From Sanguinoderma infundibulare (taxonomy: Eukaryota > Basidiomycota > Agaricomycetes > Polyporales > Polyporaceae), in NCBI GenBank assembly GCA_032821775.1, contig JAVLRN010000020.1, positions 124,001 through 188,000 of the forward strand: 64,000 nucleotides of DNA, in the 5' to 3' direction. This document shows, one piece after another, positions 9,191-21,837 of this stretch (the stretch's first letter is position 1; the number at the start of each line of letters is the position of its first letter). Below the pieces are notes generated by a model. It was not told where the DNA came from. It searched no databases and saw only the letters and a list, made by a program, of their open reading frames with translations. The translations under genes and the position numbers were made by a program.

Positions 9191-11109
9191 TGTCGGAACC
9201 GCACGCTCGCCAGGTCGTGCTGGTGGCGCCTTCCGTCCTGTCCCGTCCGTTCCGATCGTTCGACGTCGTCTGTGGCTCGGTGGTGTGCACTGTGGGCACG
9301 AGCGGGCGCCGAAGAAGACCTGAGAACCTCGGTTTGGACCAGGGGAATGGCTGCGGCGGCCAACGTACATCAAAAGCACTAGATGGGACAATAATTCGCG
9401 ACCATTCATAACGACCGCAGTCTTCGCATGTGGGCCGTAATTTTTGCGCTTCTATAGGGCCGCACGCGGTGCCTCGCGACCGCACAAGACGACGTGACCG
9501 GGCTGCAGGGGCTGGATGTTTCGAGTGCCTAGTGGGTGGGTGCATTGTGCGCTCGCGGAGCCACGATGAAGATAAGACATGTTCTATGTATTCTGCCCGG
9601 ACGAACGCAACAACCTGTGTGATAAATACGATCATCCAGGATCCACGACGACAGGCAAAGGGCGGATTGGGGACAACGGTCGACCATTGAAAATCGAGGA
9701 GTGAGGCGAGGCAGGGGACAGGGACGTGAGCCGTGGATGCGATGATGCGCGACCATACGTTCGCGCTTAGAATGGGGGGTTGACGACGGCGATTCGATTG
9801 ATGGAATTGGCTCGAGCCTCCGAGCACCGGCGGCGTCTGCTCCACTTGATACCGCTTCGAGTGCGGATCGCGACGAGAACGCGGCCTGGAGGCGGGCATG
9901 TCGGCGCCATGTGGGTTGATTTCGCAGCGGAGCAACAGCCTCCCCTGAAGAAACGCAGTATTAAAGACCTGTTGAGAAGACGAAGACGACCCATTCCTCA
10001 CTGGTGTTGCACCCGCCCGCCCCGCCCCATGCCGTCTCCTCTTCCGAATTTGCTGACAATGATTTTACTCGCTCACTCACTCCTCATCCCACCTCGAATG
10101 TACGTGTCCGCCACGATCTTGTTGTCGAGGTCGTAGTGCTAACGATGTTGTACCCAGCGCCACGTCCTCGCCCTGAACCGGTCCGATACGTGGTAGAGGT
10201 ATGTTAGCCATTGCACAAGAGCGTGTTGGCGATAAACTGACCTCAATTTCGGTTCGTAGACGGCGCGCGTCCGGGAAACTAGTGGCGCCGCACCGCGCTC
10301 TGCCCGGTCTTGAAGCCCTCATGCTCTTGCCCTCACCCCACGTCTCTTCCTCGCACACTCGCCACTCCGTCGAACCTCGAAACCCGTTATCGAAGCATCC
10401 GCCGCAACTAAGCATTCGACATATGGCGTCTGTGAATGGCGTCCGCGTCGGTCTCTACCTCGTCCTGGTACGTCTCGTGAGCTGAACAACCCAACCCGGA
10501 CGACGCTCACCATGACCATGTTGGACGGGGCCCGCTCCGCAGTGGCTCTTCTCCGCCGTCCTACTGGGGCTGACGGGCACCCCGCGCGAGCTTCTTCGGT
10601 ACGTCGTCATCCCTTCTGTCGGTCTGGTCAGTGGTTCGTGTTGTGCTGACGGTCTCCGCATCCGCATTGTGCGCAGGGCCGAACAACCGGAAGGAGCGTC
10701 GGTGGCGCTTTTGGTGAGCGAAGATGAGAGGGGGGCGGGGGGGTCGCCGCTGCGCGCGCTGTCTAGTTTGTTCTTCGGTCTCCGGCGTTATTTCCCGAGG
10801 ATCTGGACTTTGATTAGACCGTCTCGTATTGTGCTTGTGCACTTGTGCTGTAATACACACCTCTGTACAACACGTAGACGGCGCGCGTCCGGTAAACTTT
10901 GCGTCGGCCTCGATGGCGGTGTCGGTTTCGTGGGCGCAGTCCACGTCTTGCTGTTGTTTCGGCCGGTGCGGAGGGTTGGACCGACATTTGCTGTGCGGGG
11001 ACGCTTTGGTGATCCTGGGTGGGCGACCGGTGGGGCAGGACGAGCGGGAACGGAGGGCGGCGGGTGGTGCTGGCGCAAGTGGGCATGGAGTTCGCGTTCG
11101 GGCATAGAA
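9191..11109. other. Spacer with no recognised gene, unit 1
   Basis: Several overlapping open frames exist on both strands, such as 277 codons on minus at 9168-10001 and 260 codons on plus at 10669-11451. None shows a family motif, and they overlap one another. A short internal duplication, gtagacggcgcgcgtccgg, occurs near 10257 and again near 10875. Intron-like GT..AG pairs around 10200-10680 hint at decayed exons, but I cannot assign a gene. Confidence 0.5.
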
Positions 11110-11475
11110 TGGCGTTCATTATTGGGGGAGGGGAATCCGGAATCCGGAGACGTCCATGAGCTGAGAAGTAGTACGGAAGTTAGCGAGCAACGGCTGCACG
11201 CGCGTCGGACAATGATCAGCGTCAGAGCAGGCACAGTGAGCAAAGGGGGTGCTCACCTCGAACACCTCAAGGATGTTGTCGAGCACGTCGACGGTCTGCA
11301 TGGCGGTCGCGTACTATGTGAACAGCAGCGTCGGGTTCCGGATGGCGTGGTCAGCCAAGGCCTGTGCGTCCGGACGCTGTGGGACGGACATGAGGTACTT
11401 GAGCTCGAGGATGTCCGCGAGGTGACGGCGTTCGCAGCCGGTTGCGGTTAGGACGTAGGAGGCGGGGGAAGGCAT
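11110..11475 (-). pseudogene. Relic of an unidentified gene, unit 1
   Basis: From an ATG at 11475 the minus strand reads MPSPASYVLTATGC, then ADILELKYLMS, LADHAIRNPTLLFT, a TAG stop (11314-11316), and YATAMQTVDVLDNILEVFE up to a GTGAGC donor at 11256. A second exon-like piece beginning LMDVSGF starts at 11160 after a CTCAG acceptor. The family is not recognised. A 170-bp piece present in the equivalents of units 2 and 4 is missing here. Confidence 0.4.
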
Positions 11476-12372
11476 AAGGTGGGGATGGGCAGCGTCGGCA
11501 GGCAGAGGACGACCGGTAGAATGACGGCGGAGAGGTTAGGGCCCGGACGGAGTCGGCTAGGACGTTGTAGATCGGTTTATGCTGGTGACGGAGCGGATAT
11601 ATGCGCGGCGTCGAGCCGTGCACGGGAGTCGAGTCGAGCAGAGAACACGGAGACGGGACAAAGCGATTCAGAGAGCGGTCGGGGACGGCATTGCGAGGGC
11701 GATCGAGTGGCACGACGCGTCCGACGCCAACAACGAGCGAGAGCGAGGTTGGAGGAAGAGAGGTGAGATACACGGTCGGAGAGAGACTCGGAGAAGACGC
11801 GGACGCGGAGATGGGCACAGATCGCGTCGCGCGCTGTGGCTGTGCAGATGGTGAAACCGTGCAGAGAGCCTGAGCCCGAAGTTTGTACTGCTCAGAGATC
11901 GTCGCAGTCGATGGAAACCATCGGAAACAACCATTGATGTGTTTGACAAACCTTGATTCTACAGGTCGAACTTGAAGCTTTCATTTTGGATTTCCGTTCC
12001 TCCACTGCTGCGTCACCGGCGGATCAAGTCCCGCTCAACTCCGCCAGAACCCAGCAGGCGGAAAGGGGAGCCGGGGTGTACATAGGTTCGATCTCCAACA
12101 TCTCGCAGTAACACAGGGCTGTGCATGGATTCTTGCCAAACCACGAGTACACCTCTCCTAGGACGCAATCACTCTCTATTCCTCGTCCTCGCTCGCCCAT
12201 TCTGGCTGGCATTGTTCTTTTGAGACTCCGTTGTGCCACGCGGCTCGGCAAAGAAGCTGTCTGTGAGCTGCCTGTCAACGCCTCTCCCTCCCCCGCTCTG
12301 CAACGCCACTCGCTCGACTGACCTGCTTGCCCGCGGAGACTTCTACAACACGTCCGTTCCTATTGCAGGGTG

Positions 12373-15154
12373 ATGGCAGACGGCGTTACTCAGTCGACTC
12401 AGGCTCCCACCCAAACCCAACTAGCTTCTCAGCACCACTATGTCGAGGACACTAGCTTGTGGGGCTTTCTCATTCCTTGCAATGCCAACAACCCCAACGT
12501 CGCTCGCATCAACTTCAACAAGCTCAAGACAAAGTACACCGTCGGTCGAGCACCGCGCAACGACATCCAGTTCCCCAACTGTTTGATCGTTAGTAAGTGG
12601 CGTGGTTTGTCTCGAGCCCAGTTATTCAATAACGGACCTGTCCAGGTAGCAAGCATTGCATCTTTCAATGGGACGGAGTCGAAGACCTATCGAAATCCGC
12701 TGTCACCGTCACAGACCTCTCCAGCAACGGCACCTTCGTGAGCGCACATCTCAGGGGTTCGATCCGGTTGATACTGATCCACCGTAGATCAACGGCGAAA
12801 GGATTTCGGAACCCGGAAAACGTCAAACCCGTATTCTCCACGACGGCAATGAGATTGCCTTTGGCAGCTATCTCGCGCGGCCCATCGAGACCGCACACGA
12901 AGACTACCGTACGTTAGTCTACGCGGTCGTTCGGAAATACGAATTCACCACGCTTGCAGGCTTCATCTTCCGGAGGAGGATACAAGGAGCACCAGCGGAT
13001 AGTCTGGACGAGTGCTATGATATCCAACACGTCCTCGGAAAGGGGTCGTTCGCGACTGTAGTCAAGGCCCTTCACAGAACAGAGGGTGAGTGGTACGCGG
13101 TGAAGATCTTCCAGAAGAACAGGCTTCGCCAGGGACTACTCGGAGATCGGCGCGATATCCAACAGAAAGCTCTTCTCCGGGAGATCGACATTATGAAGCG
13201 TCTCCATCATCCCAATATCTGCAGGTACAAGGATGTATTCATAGAACCGAACAGCATGTGTGCGTATGGCCTCGTCTGAATCCAAGCGCTGAGTCAGTGC
13301 TGAATGCTGGGCCTCTGTAGCTCTGGTGATGGAATACGTTAAAGGCGGCGACCTCTTGGGCTACCTCCACAAATGCGGTGCATTGCGTGCGCAACTCTTG
13401 CCGACTCATCTGGCAGATTTATCGCCAACTGATTACCGTGGCAGCGGAGCAGGAAGTCCAGTACTTCGCCTACCAGATTTGCGAGGCCCTCCACGTAATG
13501 CCTCCGTACCTCTCTATTTTTCTGCCTCCCGCTCACCCTTTCTTACAGTATGTGCACGATATGGGCATCACGCACCGCGACCTCAAACCCGACAACATCC
13601 TGCTCACGGATGACAAGCCTCCCATCGTGAAGATCGCGGACTTTGGTCTGGCGAAGATGGTGGACAGCCATACATTCCTCCATGTGCGTTCCTTTCCTGC
13701 GCCGACGTCTAATCCGCCTTGATCTCATCGCTCTTCAGACGATGTGCGGAACACCGGAATACCTCGCCCCGGAGGTCGTCAAGGGGAACGATGGCTACGA
13801 CCAGGTTGTAGACAGCTGGAGCGTCGGCGTGATCGTTTTCGCATTGTATGGTTTCTGCTTAACTGATGCTCGCCCTCGCCGCCCTCGCCGATTCTCATTG
13901 ACCCGCTGCTCGCTCGTTACAGGCTCACGAGTTGCACGCCTTTTGCAGAGTTCCCGGAGGGTACCGATATCGCGACCGTGGTCGCCAACCGCAAAGTCGA
14001 GTGGACTGTCCTCCACAAGGAACCGATCAACGTCAGCGAATGCGGTCAGTATATCTCGCGCCCCGTGTCTCTTTCGGGCGTGATCTCATGGGGCGCTCCC
14101 GACAGGCGAAGACTTCATGCGCCAGCTGATGGACTACGATCCGTCAACGCGCATGACGCTCACGGACGCGCGCGGCCATCCGTGGCTCGCAGAACAAGCG
14201 GCCATACACGCCGCGCCCGACGACCCGCCCGCGAACACCCAACCCTCCCAAGAGCAAGACCAGGAGTTCGCCAGCCTGCCCCCAGAAACCCAATTCGACT
14301 CCCAAGCGGCGTCTGCAGCACTGGACATGTCCATGCGCTCCGTGCGCTCAGTTGGCAGCGCCAGTGGCGTCGCGCTGAGCCGCATGAGCATAGCAGACGT
14401 CGGCATGGACACCCGATCCCAGGCCGCGCAAGCTCAGGCTCTCCCAGCCATTCCCGAAGGTGGCAGCGCTGCAACGCCTCCGCATGTCGCCGCGGAGGAC
14501 GCAGACTCGCCGGAGATGTTCGTCTTCCCGGCAAGTCAGTGCCAGCATGACGAGGCGGGCGGAGGATCGAGTCAGGCGGGGAGCAGCCAGCTGCCGCATC
14601 CTGTGCAGCGCCGCGCGGACGTCATACGGCGCGCGCAACACAAGGGCATCGAGCTGCCGGCCCCGTCGCAGGACATGCAAGCGCGCGCCGCTGCGGAGCT
14701 CGACGACGTCGCGACGGACCTAGACCCAGATCCTGCCGTTCCCGCAGGCGATGTCGAGACAGGCAGCGAGAGCGGTGAAGGCGAGGGCGAGCGGCGCGCG
14801 GCGCCACTACCGCCACGGATGGCGACAACCTCGCGCGCAAGTGGCAAGCGCAAGGCTTCAGAGATGGATTTGGATCCAGGCTCTATTCCGACAAACGCTG
14901 GGTCTGGAGAGGTCGCCGCGGACGCTTTTCGGGAAGGAGATAGCGAGGGGACGGGAGCCCGTGGTGAAACGAAGAGAGGGCGCAAAGGAGCGAAAGCGGC
15001 AGACCGCTCACCGTCCGCCAAAAAGCCGCGCACCAGTCGCGCGCGACCCGCACCGGCGACGGAAGAGGAGGAAGACGTCGTGGCTGCGTGTAGATCTGCC
15101 GCCAGGAATATATTTCGTTCATCCGAGTTTGTGGCTGTGCGCGCAGTGGGATAG
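12373..15154 (+). CDS. CHK2/Rad53/Cds1-family checkpoint kinase, copy 2
   Basis: Exons 12373-12592, 12646-12737, 12788-13259, 13321-13386, 13445-13494, 13549-13683, 13739-13845, 13923-14044 and 14106-15154. The frame is open throughout (770 residues) and all catalytic and FHA signature residues are kept. One extra base relative to copy 1 lies inside intron 6, so it does not disturb the frame. Differences from copy 1 include Lys69 to Asn beside the FHA core, and Leu459Pro, Leu462Pro and Glu474Gln near the start of the tail. It appears identical in protein to copy 6. Confidence 0.9.
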
Positions 15155-15229
15155 CCGAGGCGTCGAGTAGAGTGTGGCCAAGTGCGGCAAGCGTCGACGG
15201 GAGTACCAAGTAGAACGGCTATGATAGGG

Positions 15230-15289
15230 CATGTTTCAGGGAATATAGCACAGTAGGAGCATGTTTTAGGGACTATAGCACAGTAGGAG
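15230..15289. repeat. 30-bp minisatellite, two units (unit 2)
   Basis: One exact copy of the 30-bp unit and one variant, 75 bp after the kinase stop. This is the short state shared by units 2-6. Confidence 0.9.
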
Positions 15290-15299
15290 GCCTCTGTGC

Positions 15300-17400
15300 T
15301 ATGGTATAGGCGTCTGAGGGACAGGAGGACATGTTTCGGGTACAAGGGCACTCAATTCGCACATCAGGGAGTTCAACGAAAACGACGTATTTCATTGGAG
15401 CTATGCTAGACATAGCACACCACTCGTATATACACGCTATGTACTCCCGGGAATCACCACCCAATCGACTCGTGAGGCCGCGCATTGTGCGCAGGAGAGC
15501 CTGAGGATGTTGAGATGCGCGGCCCCAGGCTGGCTCATAAACTAGCTCACCCTGGGGTGTCGCTTCCGCGGTTTTCAGTTGGGAGATTGTCAGTGGTCAT
15601 GTAGGGAGGAATACCGGAAGTGGCCGACGTCGTCCATGTGCGAGCAGAGACGGTACCAAGTGTCCATACTGTGAATGTTCGACATTCGCACCCGAAGGCC
15701 TGACAATTCGAATCGACTTCAGCGCACCGCACGAGACTCGTTCGAGGACGTACCATGTTCGGATACTCTGCAAGCAAACAGCGCAGTACAATTCTGTTCC
15801 GGGCGGACGCGGTACCAAGATGCGTGCCCAAAGCTACGAATGTTCTGTTGACAGGCCGCGGTAAGTGTTCGCGACGACGTGCTCCGAAGCGATCCGAAGA
15901 ACAACGTACCAAGCGTGTCCTTGATGGGATCTCGCCCTCGACACGAGGACTCCAACGATGCTGGGTGGCCTTTGCGAGCTCTGTACAGCACTCGCGCGCC
16001 TCTGCTCATTGCTTCCCTGCTGTGCATCTCTTTTGTCGTGCGTGCACTGATTTCCTGCTTTCATTTTAGTTCTGTTCAGCGCGCATGCCCAGAAATACGT
16101 CAGCTGCAGTACCAAACCAGCTCAAATGATAATGTACCAAGCTCGCTCCCTCGGTTTTCAGTTTGGAAATGTTGAGAAATGGGATCGCGCGCGAATGGTG
16201 CTGTGTGGAGGAATACCGGAAGTGGCCGACATCGTCCATGGGCGAGTGGAGATCGTCGTTCTGCGAAGGTTTGAGGAGAATCACACGAGCGAGAACGTAC
16301 CATGTTCAGATACTCTGTCATGCACTTCCCAATGAGCGGAGGCGGTACCAAGATGCGTGAATGTTCTGTTGACAGACTCGAGTAAGCATCGTGAACACGC
16401 GCTCACACGCGATCGGAAGAACAACTTACCAAGAGTGCACTTGGTGCGATTGCTCGCTCGAAATGCGATGATGATGGCCATCTCGCCTGCCCCTGTGCAT
16501 GTCTTCCCGGACTTGTCTGCGTGGTTGAGGCCGAGCACATCCTCTGGTGCGAGCTTGTGATCATAGATCGGATCCTCTGGAAAACAACGATGATGAGCGT
16601 CCATCTCGACGTGAGTTTGATCACGAGGTTGATCCACTAACCGTCTTCGATGCACGACGGCTGCTTGAAGGTCGCGACCTGGATCAATGTAGTCAAGTCC
16701 TTCTCCAACACGCCTATTCATGATTGCCGCGGTAAGCATCCGCAATAACGCGCTCCAAAGCGATCCGAAGAACAACGTACCAAGTCGTGTCCTTGATGGG
16801 ATCGCGCCCTGGACATGAGGACCCAGTCGATGCTGGCTGGCCTTTGCGAGCTCTGTACAGCACTCGCGCGCCTCCGCTCGTTGCTTCCCTGCTGTGCATC
16901 TCTTTCCTCGTGCGTGCACCGTTTTCCCGCTTTCGGTCAGTGCATGGTGCGGGACTTGAATGCGACAGAAGTGAGAATGTACCATATCCAGGTACTCCCA
17001 AGCAAATGGCGCAGTACCACACGAGCTCCTTGATGGAGTTCCGGGCGGACGCGGTATCAAGTTGCACACCAAGAAGAGCTACGAAAGTCTTGTTAACAGA
17101 CCGTGATAAGTGTTCGCCACACTAACAGAAGAATGGGGTACCAAGCATGTACTTGACGCCATCACACCCCGGTCGACGCCCGTCGAGATATTACAATCCC
17201 CGAGAAGCGCGAACATCCAGATGACGTACGTACCAAGTTGCGCATGCGCGCGCCGAGAGTCGTGCTGACTCAGACTGGATGCTTGTTAACTCGTTGATCA
17301 CCGTACCAAACAGGCCTAATGGATTACGTACCAAATAACTTATGCCGGGGGACACCCTATTGTTCTATAGCTTGCTCGATGAGTAGTCCGCATGCCTAGG
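15300..17400. repeat. Degenerate sub-repeat region, unit 2
   Basis: Same S1-S2-S3 block order as unit 1 at an offset of 10,740. This stretch is almost invariant among units 2-6. The 263-codon minus-strand open frame is at 16281-17072. Confidence 0.7.
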
Positions 17401-17421
17401 ATGTAGAACAAGAACACGTAC

Positions 17422-18306
17422 GAAACCGGGCACGAGATTCAGAGCGAGGTCCACGCCGCCAACATAAGGTTCCCCAGGCTGTGTGGCGCAGCGTCAATCA
17501 GCACATGTCGAGGATTGCAGGCAAGACGGTACATACCGCGGCAGGGTGCGTCAAGGGGTGCAAGTTATACTCGAAGAGGGGGTCAATGGGGGCTCCTCTT
17601 CCGGCGCGCCCTCGTAGCGCAGAATAGCAGAGTTGATCCCGTTTGCAAAACCAAGCGCACTGGTGTCCAACATGGTGTTCGGGAGAGCGCGGATCGACTA
17701 GTTCTTGAGCTCCGGGTTCGCTTCCAGCTGCCGGAATCCAGGCGAAAAGTGAGCCCCAAATGAAGCCTGGAGATAGACGATGCGAGCTCACAACGAACGA
17801 GTACCGCTGAGCCGCGAGAATCTGGATCTCATAGATAGTGAGCGGGACGGTGTTCTGGCCGTCAGCCTCGATGATGGTCATGGAGTGCCCGGCAATCGAG
17901 AATTTGTAGTTGGGATCGCAGGAGATACTGACGAGGCGGAACCGGTAGCTGGAGAGAATATGGCCCATGATCAGATGATTTGGGGACCGGAAGATCAAGA
18001 AATGACACACACCGCGTTCCTTGCGTCACCCGGATGACTGCCAGCTCCGACGTCGGGTTCTCCCACCAGCGTCCCATGCCGTTGATCAGGTTGGAGTCCG
18101 GCTTCCTGCAGGTCGCGCTAGTGTCAAAATGTGCTCGTGAACGCTGAAGACATAACACTGACGGCGAAAGATGCGTAGGCCGCGACGGTGACATGGTACC
18201 AGTCCGCGAGCGTAATGACGAATGGTGAGCATATCGCGAACGTCGAGGCAGTACCAGCTGCATACCGTGGTCGAATAAGGCGACCGAATGCAGAGACCGT
18301 CGTCAC
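17422..18306 (-). pseudogene. Laccase relic, unit 2
   Basis: Same exon-like blocks and lesions as in unit 1: the in-frame TAG is at 17698-17700 and the frameshift before the EYNLHPL block is kept. The last block reads PGEPYVGGVDLALNLVPGF, closer to ordinary laccases than the unit 1 version. It carries MTIIEADG where units 1, 3, 5 and 6 have MTVIEADG, and it matches unit 4. Confidence 0.85.
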
Positions 18307-19808
18307 ACTGCAGTAGTCATAATCGATGGCCGTCGCGAAGGAAGGCATGAATGGGGAGCAGGGGGAAGGGCACCATGATGAATGTCGAGGAGATGGGGCG
18401 GGGATGGACAAAAGGACGGGTGTCGAGACGCCAAAGGGATCCAAGTCCCCGTTCACGACCGACACTGGCCAAAGCAGCACAAACAGTTGTCTAAGCCCTG
18501 TCGCTTAGCCATCTTGCGACATCTATTTGTTGAGTCAGCACATCCCCAATCAATTACCCGCGAATGCGGTTCATCCGGTGCTGCGCGTGCTCACGTACCT
18601 GAGAATTCATGGCCGCTGCTGGAGCGTTGCCACTGTTACGGCCAGTCCAATCCACGGACGTACGTTCCAGGTACCTCGAACACTGGGAGCAGCACTATAA
18701 CAGCACGATTACGCATAGAATCCATATGCCACATAGGGCTGAGGATGGACTCGCGTACTTGACACCAATGCGCGCCGACCGTCGCAGCTGGCCTAAACCA
18801 GGCACTGTTTCGGACAGGGATGTCAATGTCGCAGAGGCGGCTTCCGCGGGCTTCTGTTTTCCCCGCATGCGCGAGGACACGGGAGGCTCGGCGATGGACA
18901 TGGACGACATGGATTTGATGAGCTCTTCTGTTGGATCGTTAGACGGCGCTGCTCACGAGCGGGCTTCGCGGATGGCTTGTCGGCTGAGACGCGGCTGCAT
19001 CCACAGAGTTGTTCCAGGTTGGCACGCGCACAGGGCTACGCAGCGGCGGACAGGGGGAGCGGCCCTCGGAGGTGTCTGGAAGGTGCGATCCAAGGATGAT
19101 TGGCGGCCTGCGTGACCGACATTCTCTTTTCGGGACTCGTCGCACGGCCTACTCATCCGGGATCCTGAAAGTACACAGTCTACAGTCAGCAATCAGCGAG
19201 ACCTGGCCAATCCCCAGGACGCATCATTCCAGAAGAATTCCAATCCGCGGTATGGCGTCATGGAGACGATCACGGTTAGACGCAAATCAGTCACAATGCA
19301 TCCATCTGTTACTGACAGCGACTTTGTGCAGTCTTCTTTGCCCGCAGGCGGCGCCCAGTGTATCGGAAAGCACATGATTACATACCAATTGCACAGATCT
19401 TGGTGGATGCGGAGAATTTGTTTGCACAATGCGGAATGGTTGGGAGAACCGAGCAGATCAAGCGGCGGAGGATGCGAGGATGGTGCGTACGGGACGAGGA
19501 CTAGCTGGAGCGGAGGACGCGAAATGTTAGGAAACGCAAACTGCGGCAGTACCGGAGATCAACACCGAAGATTCCAGGCGGGTCTCGCGTATCGCAACGT
19601 CCGTCTCGCTCGGACGCCGAGGTCGTAGATTCCAATGTGCGATGACCGTCCCTTGACGACGGTGGGGGAACGCCGAGTCGTAGCAGATCAAGATGTCAAT
19701 ATGAAGGTTCCGAACATGCGGACGCGAGGCCGACCATCGCGTGTGTCGTCAGGAACGTTGTGGATCCTCTGAGCGGTTGTGCAGCCTCGAAACAGGGAAC
19801 CGGCTCCC

Positions 19809-19934
19809 GAGATCTGCGATATTGATTGGGCTCGCGGGCCTGCAGACGTCACAGACCGTGAGATCCTCCGCATACATACTAAGAACATGAAGCTCGCTGA
19901 TTCGAGCTGGCTCACCGCGTCTGGGTACTCAGCA
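19809..19934 (+). pseudogene. Cdc48/p97 fragment, unit 2
   Basis: Carries the same EILRIHTKNMKLAD signature (19860-19901) and the same truncation as unit 1. Unrecognised spacer lies on both sides (18307-19808 and 19935-21837). Confidence 0.8.
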
Positions 19935-21837
19935 CGTCGGAACCGCACGCTCGCCAGGTCGTGCTGGTGGCGCGTTCCGTCCCGTCCCGTCCGTTCCGAT
20001 CGTTCGACGTCGTCTGTGGCTCGGTGGTGTGCACTGTGGGCACGAGCGGGCGCCGAAGAAGACCTGAGAACCTCGGTTTGGACCAGGGGGATGGCTGCGG
20101 CGGCCAACGTACATCAAAAGCACTAGATGGGACAATAATTCGCGACCATTCATAACGACCGCAGTCTTCGCATGTGGGCCGTAATTTTTGCGCTTCCATA
20201 GGGCCGCACGCGGTGCCTCGCGACCGCACAAGACGACGTGACCGGGCTGCAGGGGCTGGATGTTTCGAGTGCCTAGTGGGTGGGTGCATTGTGCGCTCGC
20301 GGAGCCACGATGAAGATAAGACATGTTCTATGTATTCTGCCCGGACGAACGCAACAACCTGTGTGATAAATACGATCATCCAGGATCCACGACGACAGGC
20401 AAAGGGCGGATTGGGGACAACGGTCGACCATTGAAAATCGAGGAGTGAGGCGAGGCAGGGGACAGGGACGTGAGCCGTGGATGCGATGATGCGCGACCAT
20501 ACGTTCGCGCTTAGAATGGGGGGTTGACGACGGCGATTCGATTGATGGAATTGGCTCGAGCCTCCGAGCACCGGCGGCGTCTGCTCCACTTGATACCGCT
20601 TCGAGTGCGGATCGCGACGAGAACGCGGCCTGGAGGCGGGCATGTCGGCGCCATGTGGGTTGATTTCGCAGCGGAGCAACAGCCTCCCCTGAAGAAACGC
20701 AGTATTAAAGACCTGTTGAGAAGACGAAGACGACCCATTCCTCACTGGTGTTGCACCCGCCCGCCCCGCCTCATGCCGTCTCCTCTTCCGGATTTGCTGA
20801 CAATGATTTTACTCGCTCACTCACTCCTCGTCCCACCTCGAATGTACGTGTCCGCCACGATCTTGTTGTCGAGGTCGTAGTGCTAACGATGTTGTACCCA
20901 GCGCCGCGTGCTCGCCCTGAACCGGTCCGATACGTGGTAGAGGTATGTTAGCCATTGCACAACAGCGTGTTAGCGATCAACTGACCTGCATTTCTGTTCG
21001 TAGACGGCGCGCGTCCGGGAAACTAGTAGCGCCGCGCCGCGCTCTTCCCAGTCTTGAAGCCCTCATGCTCTTGCCCTCACCCCACGTCTTTTCCTTGCAC
21101 ACTCGCCACTCCGTCGAACCTTGAAACCCGTTATCGAAGCATCCGCCGCAACTAAGCCTTCGACATATGGCGTCTGTGCATGGCATCCGCGTCGGTCTCT
21201 AACTCGTCCTGGTACGTCTCATGAGCTGAACAACCCAACTCGGGCAACGCTCACCATGACCATGTTGGACAGGGCCCGCTCCGCAGTGGCTCTTCTCCGC
21301 CGTCCTACTGGGGCTGACGGGCACCCCTGCGCGAGCTTCTTCGGTACGTCGTCGTCCCTTCTGTTGGTCTGGTCAGTGGTTGGTGTTGTGTTGACGGTCT
21401 CCGTGTCCGCATTGTGCGCAGGGCCGAACAACCGGAAGGAGCGTCGGTGGCGCTTTTGGTGAGCGAAGATGAGAGGGGGGCGGGGGGGCTGCCGTTGCGC
21501 ACCCTGTATAGTTTGTTCTCCGGTCTCCGGCGTTAGATCCCGAGGATCTGGACTTTGATCAGACCGTCTCGTATTGTACTTGCGCACTTGTCCTGTAATA
21601 CACACCTCTGGCGACCGGTGGGGCAGGACGAACGGGGACGGAGGGCGGCGGGTGGTGCTGGCGCGAGTGGGCATGGAGTTCGCGTTCGGGCGTAGAATGG
21701 CGTTCGTTATTGGGGGAGGGGAATCCAGAGACGTCCATGAGCTGAGAAGTAGTACGGAAGTTAGCGAGCAACGGCTGCACGCGCATCGGACAGTGATCAG
21801 CGTCAGAACAGGCACAGTGAGCAAAGGGCGTGCTCAC

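Larger units (their letters stand above)
602..11834 (+). repeat. Tandem repeat unit 1 (about 11.23 kb)
   Basis: First unit of the head-to-tail array. I set unit borders at the shared word tgtggctgtgcag, which recurs at 11835, 22589, 33318, 44071 and 54810. Any other phase would serve equally well. Unit 1 is about 480 bp longer than the others because of the expanded 30-bp minisatellite after the kinase. Its upstream region and kinase also carry the most private substitutions, as expected for an edge unit less homogenised than interior ones. Confidence 0.95.

Noticed and set aside
9168..10001. 277-codon minus-strand open frame
   Set aside because: No recognisable domain. It lies partly antisense to the Cdc48 fragment, is shortened in unit 3, and has the Arg/Pro/Ser-rich look of a shadow frame in GC-rich DNA.
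10669..11451. 260-codon plus-strand open frame
   Set aside because: It overlaps the minus-strand relic that has exon-like structure, and it is absent as such from units 2, 3 and 4 because of indels. It is a chance frame.
11715..11720. ACGCGT (MluI cell-cycle box) upstream of kinase copy 2 and equivalents
   Set aside because: A single hexamer about 650 bp from the start, in GC-rich DNA and inside an Arg-rich shadow frame. Not enough to call a regulatory site.
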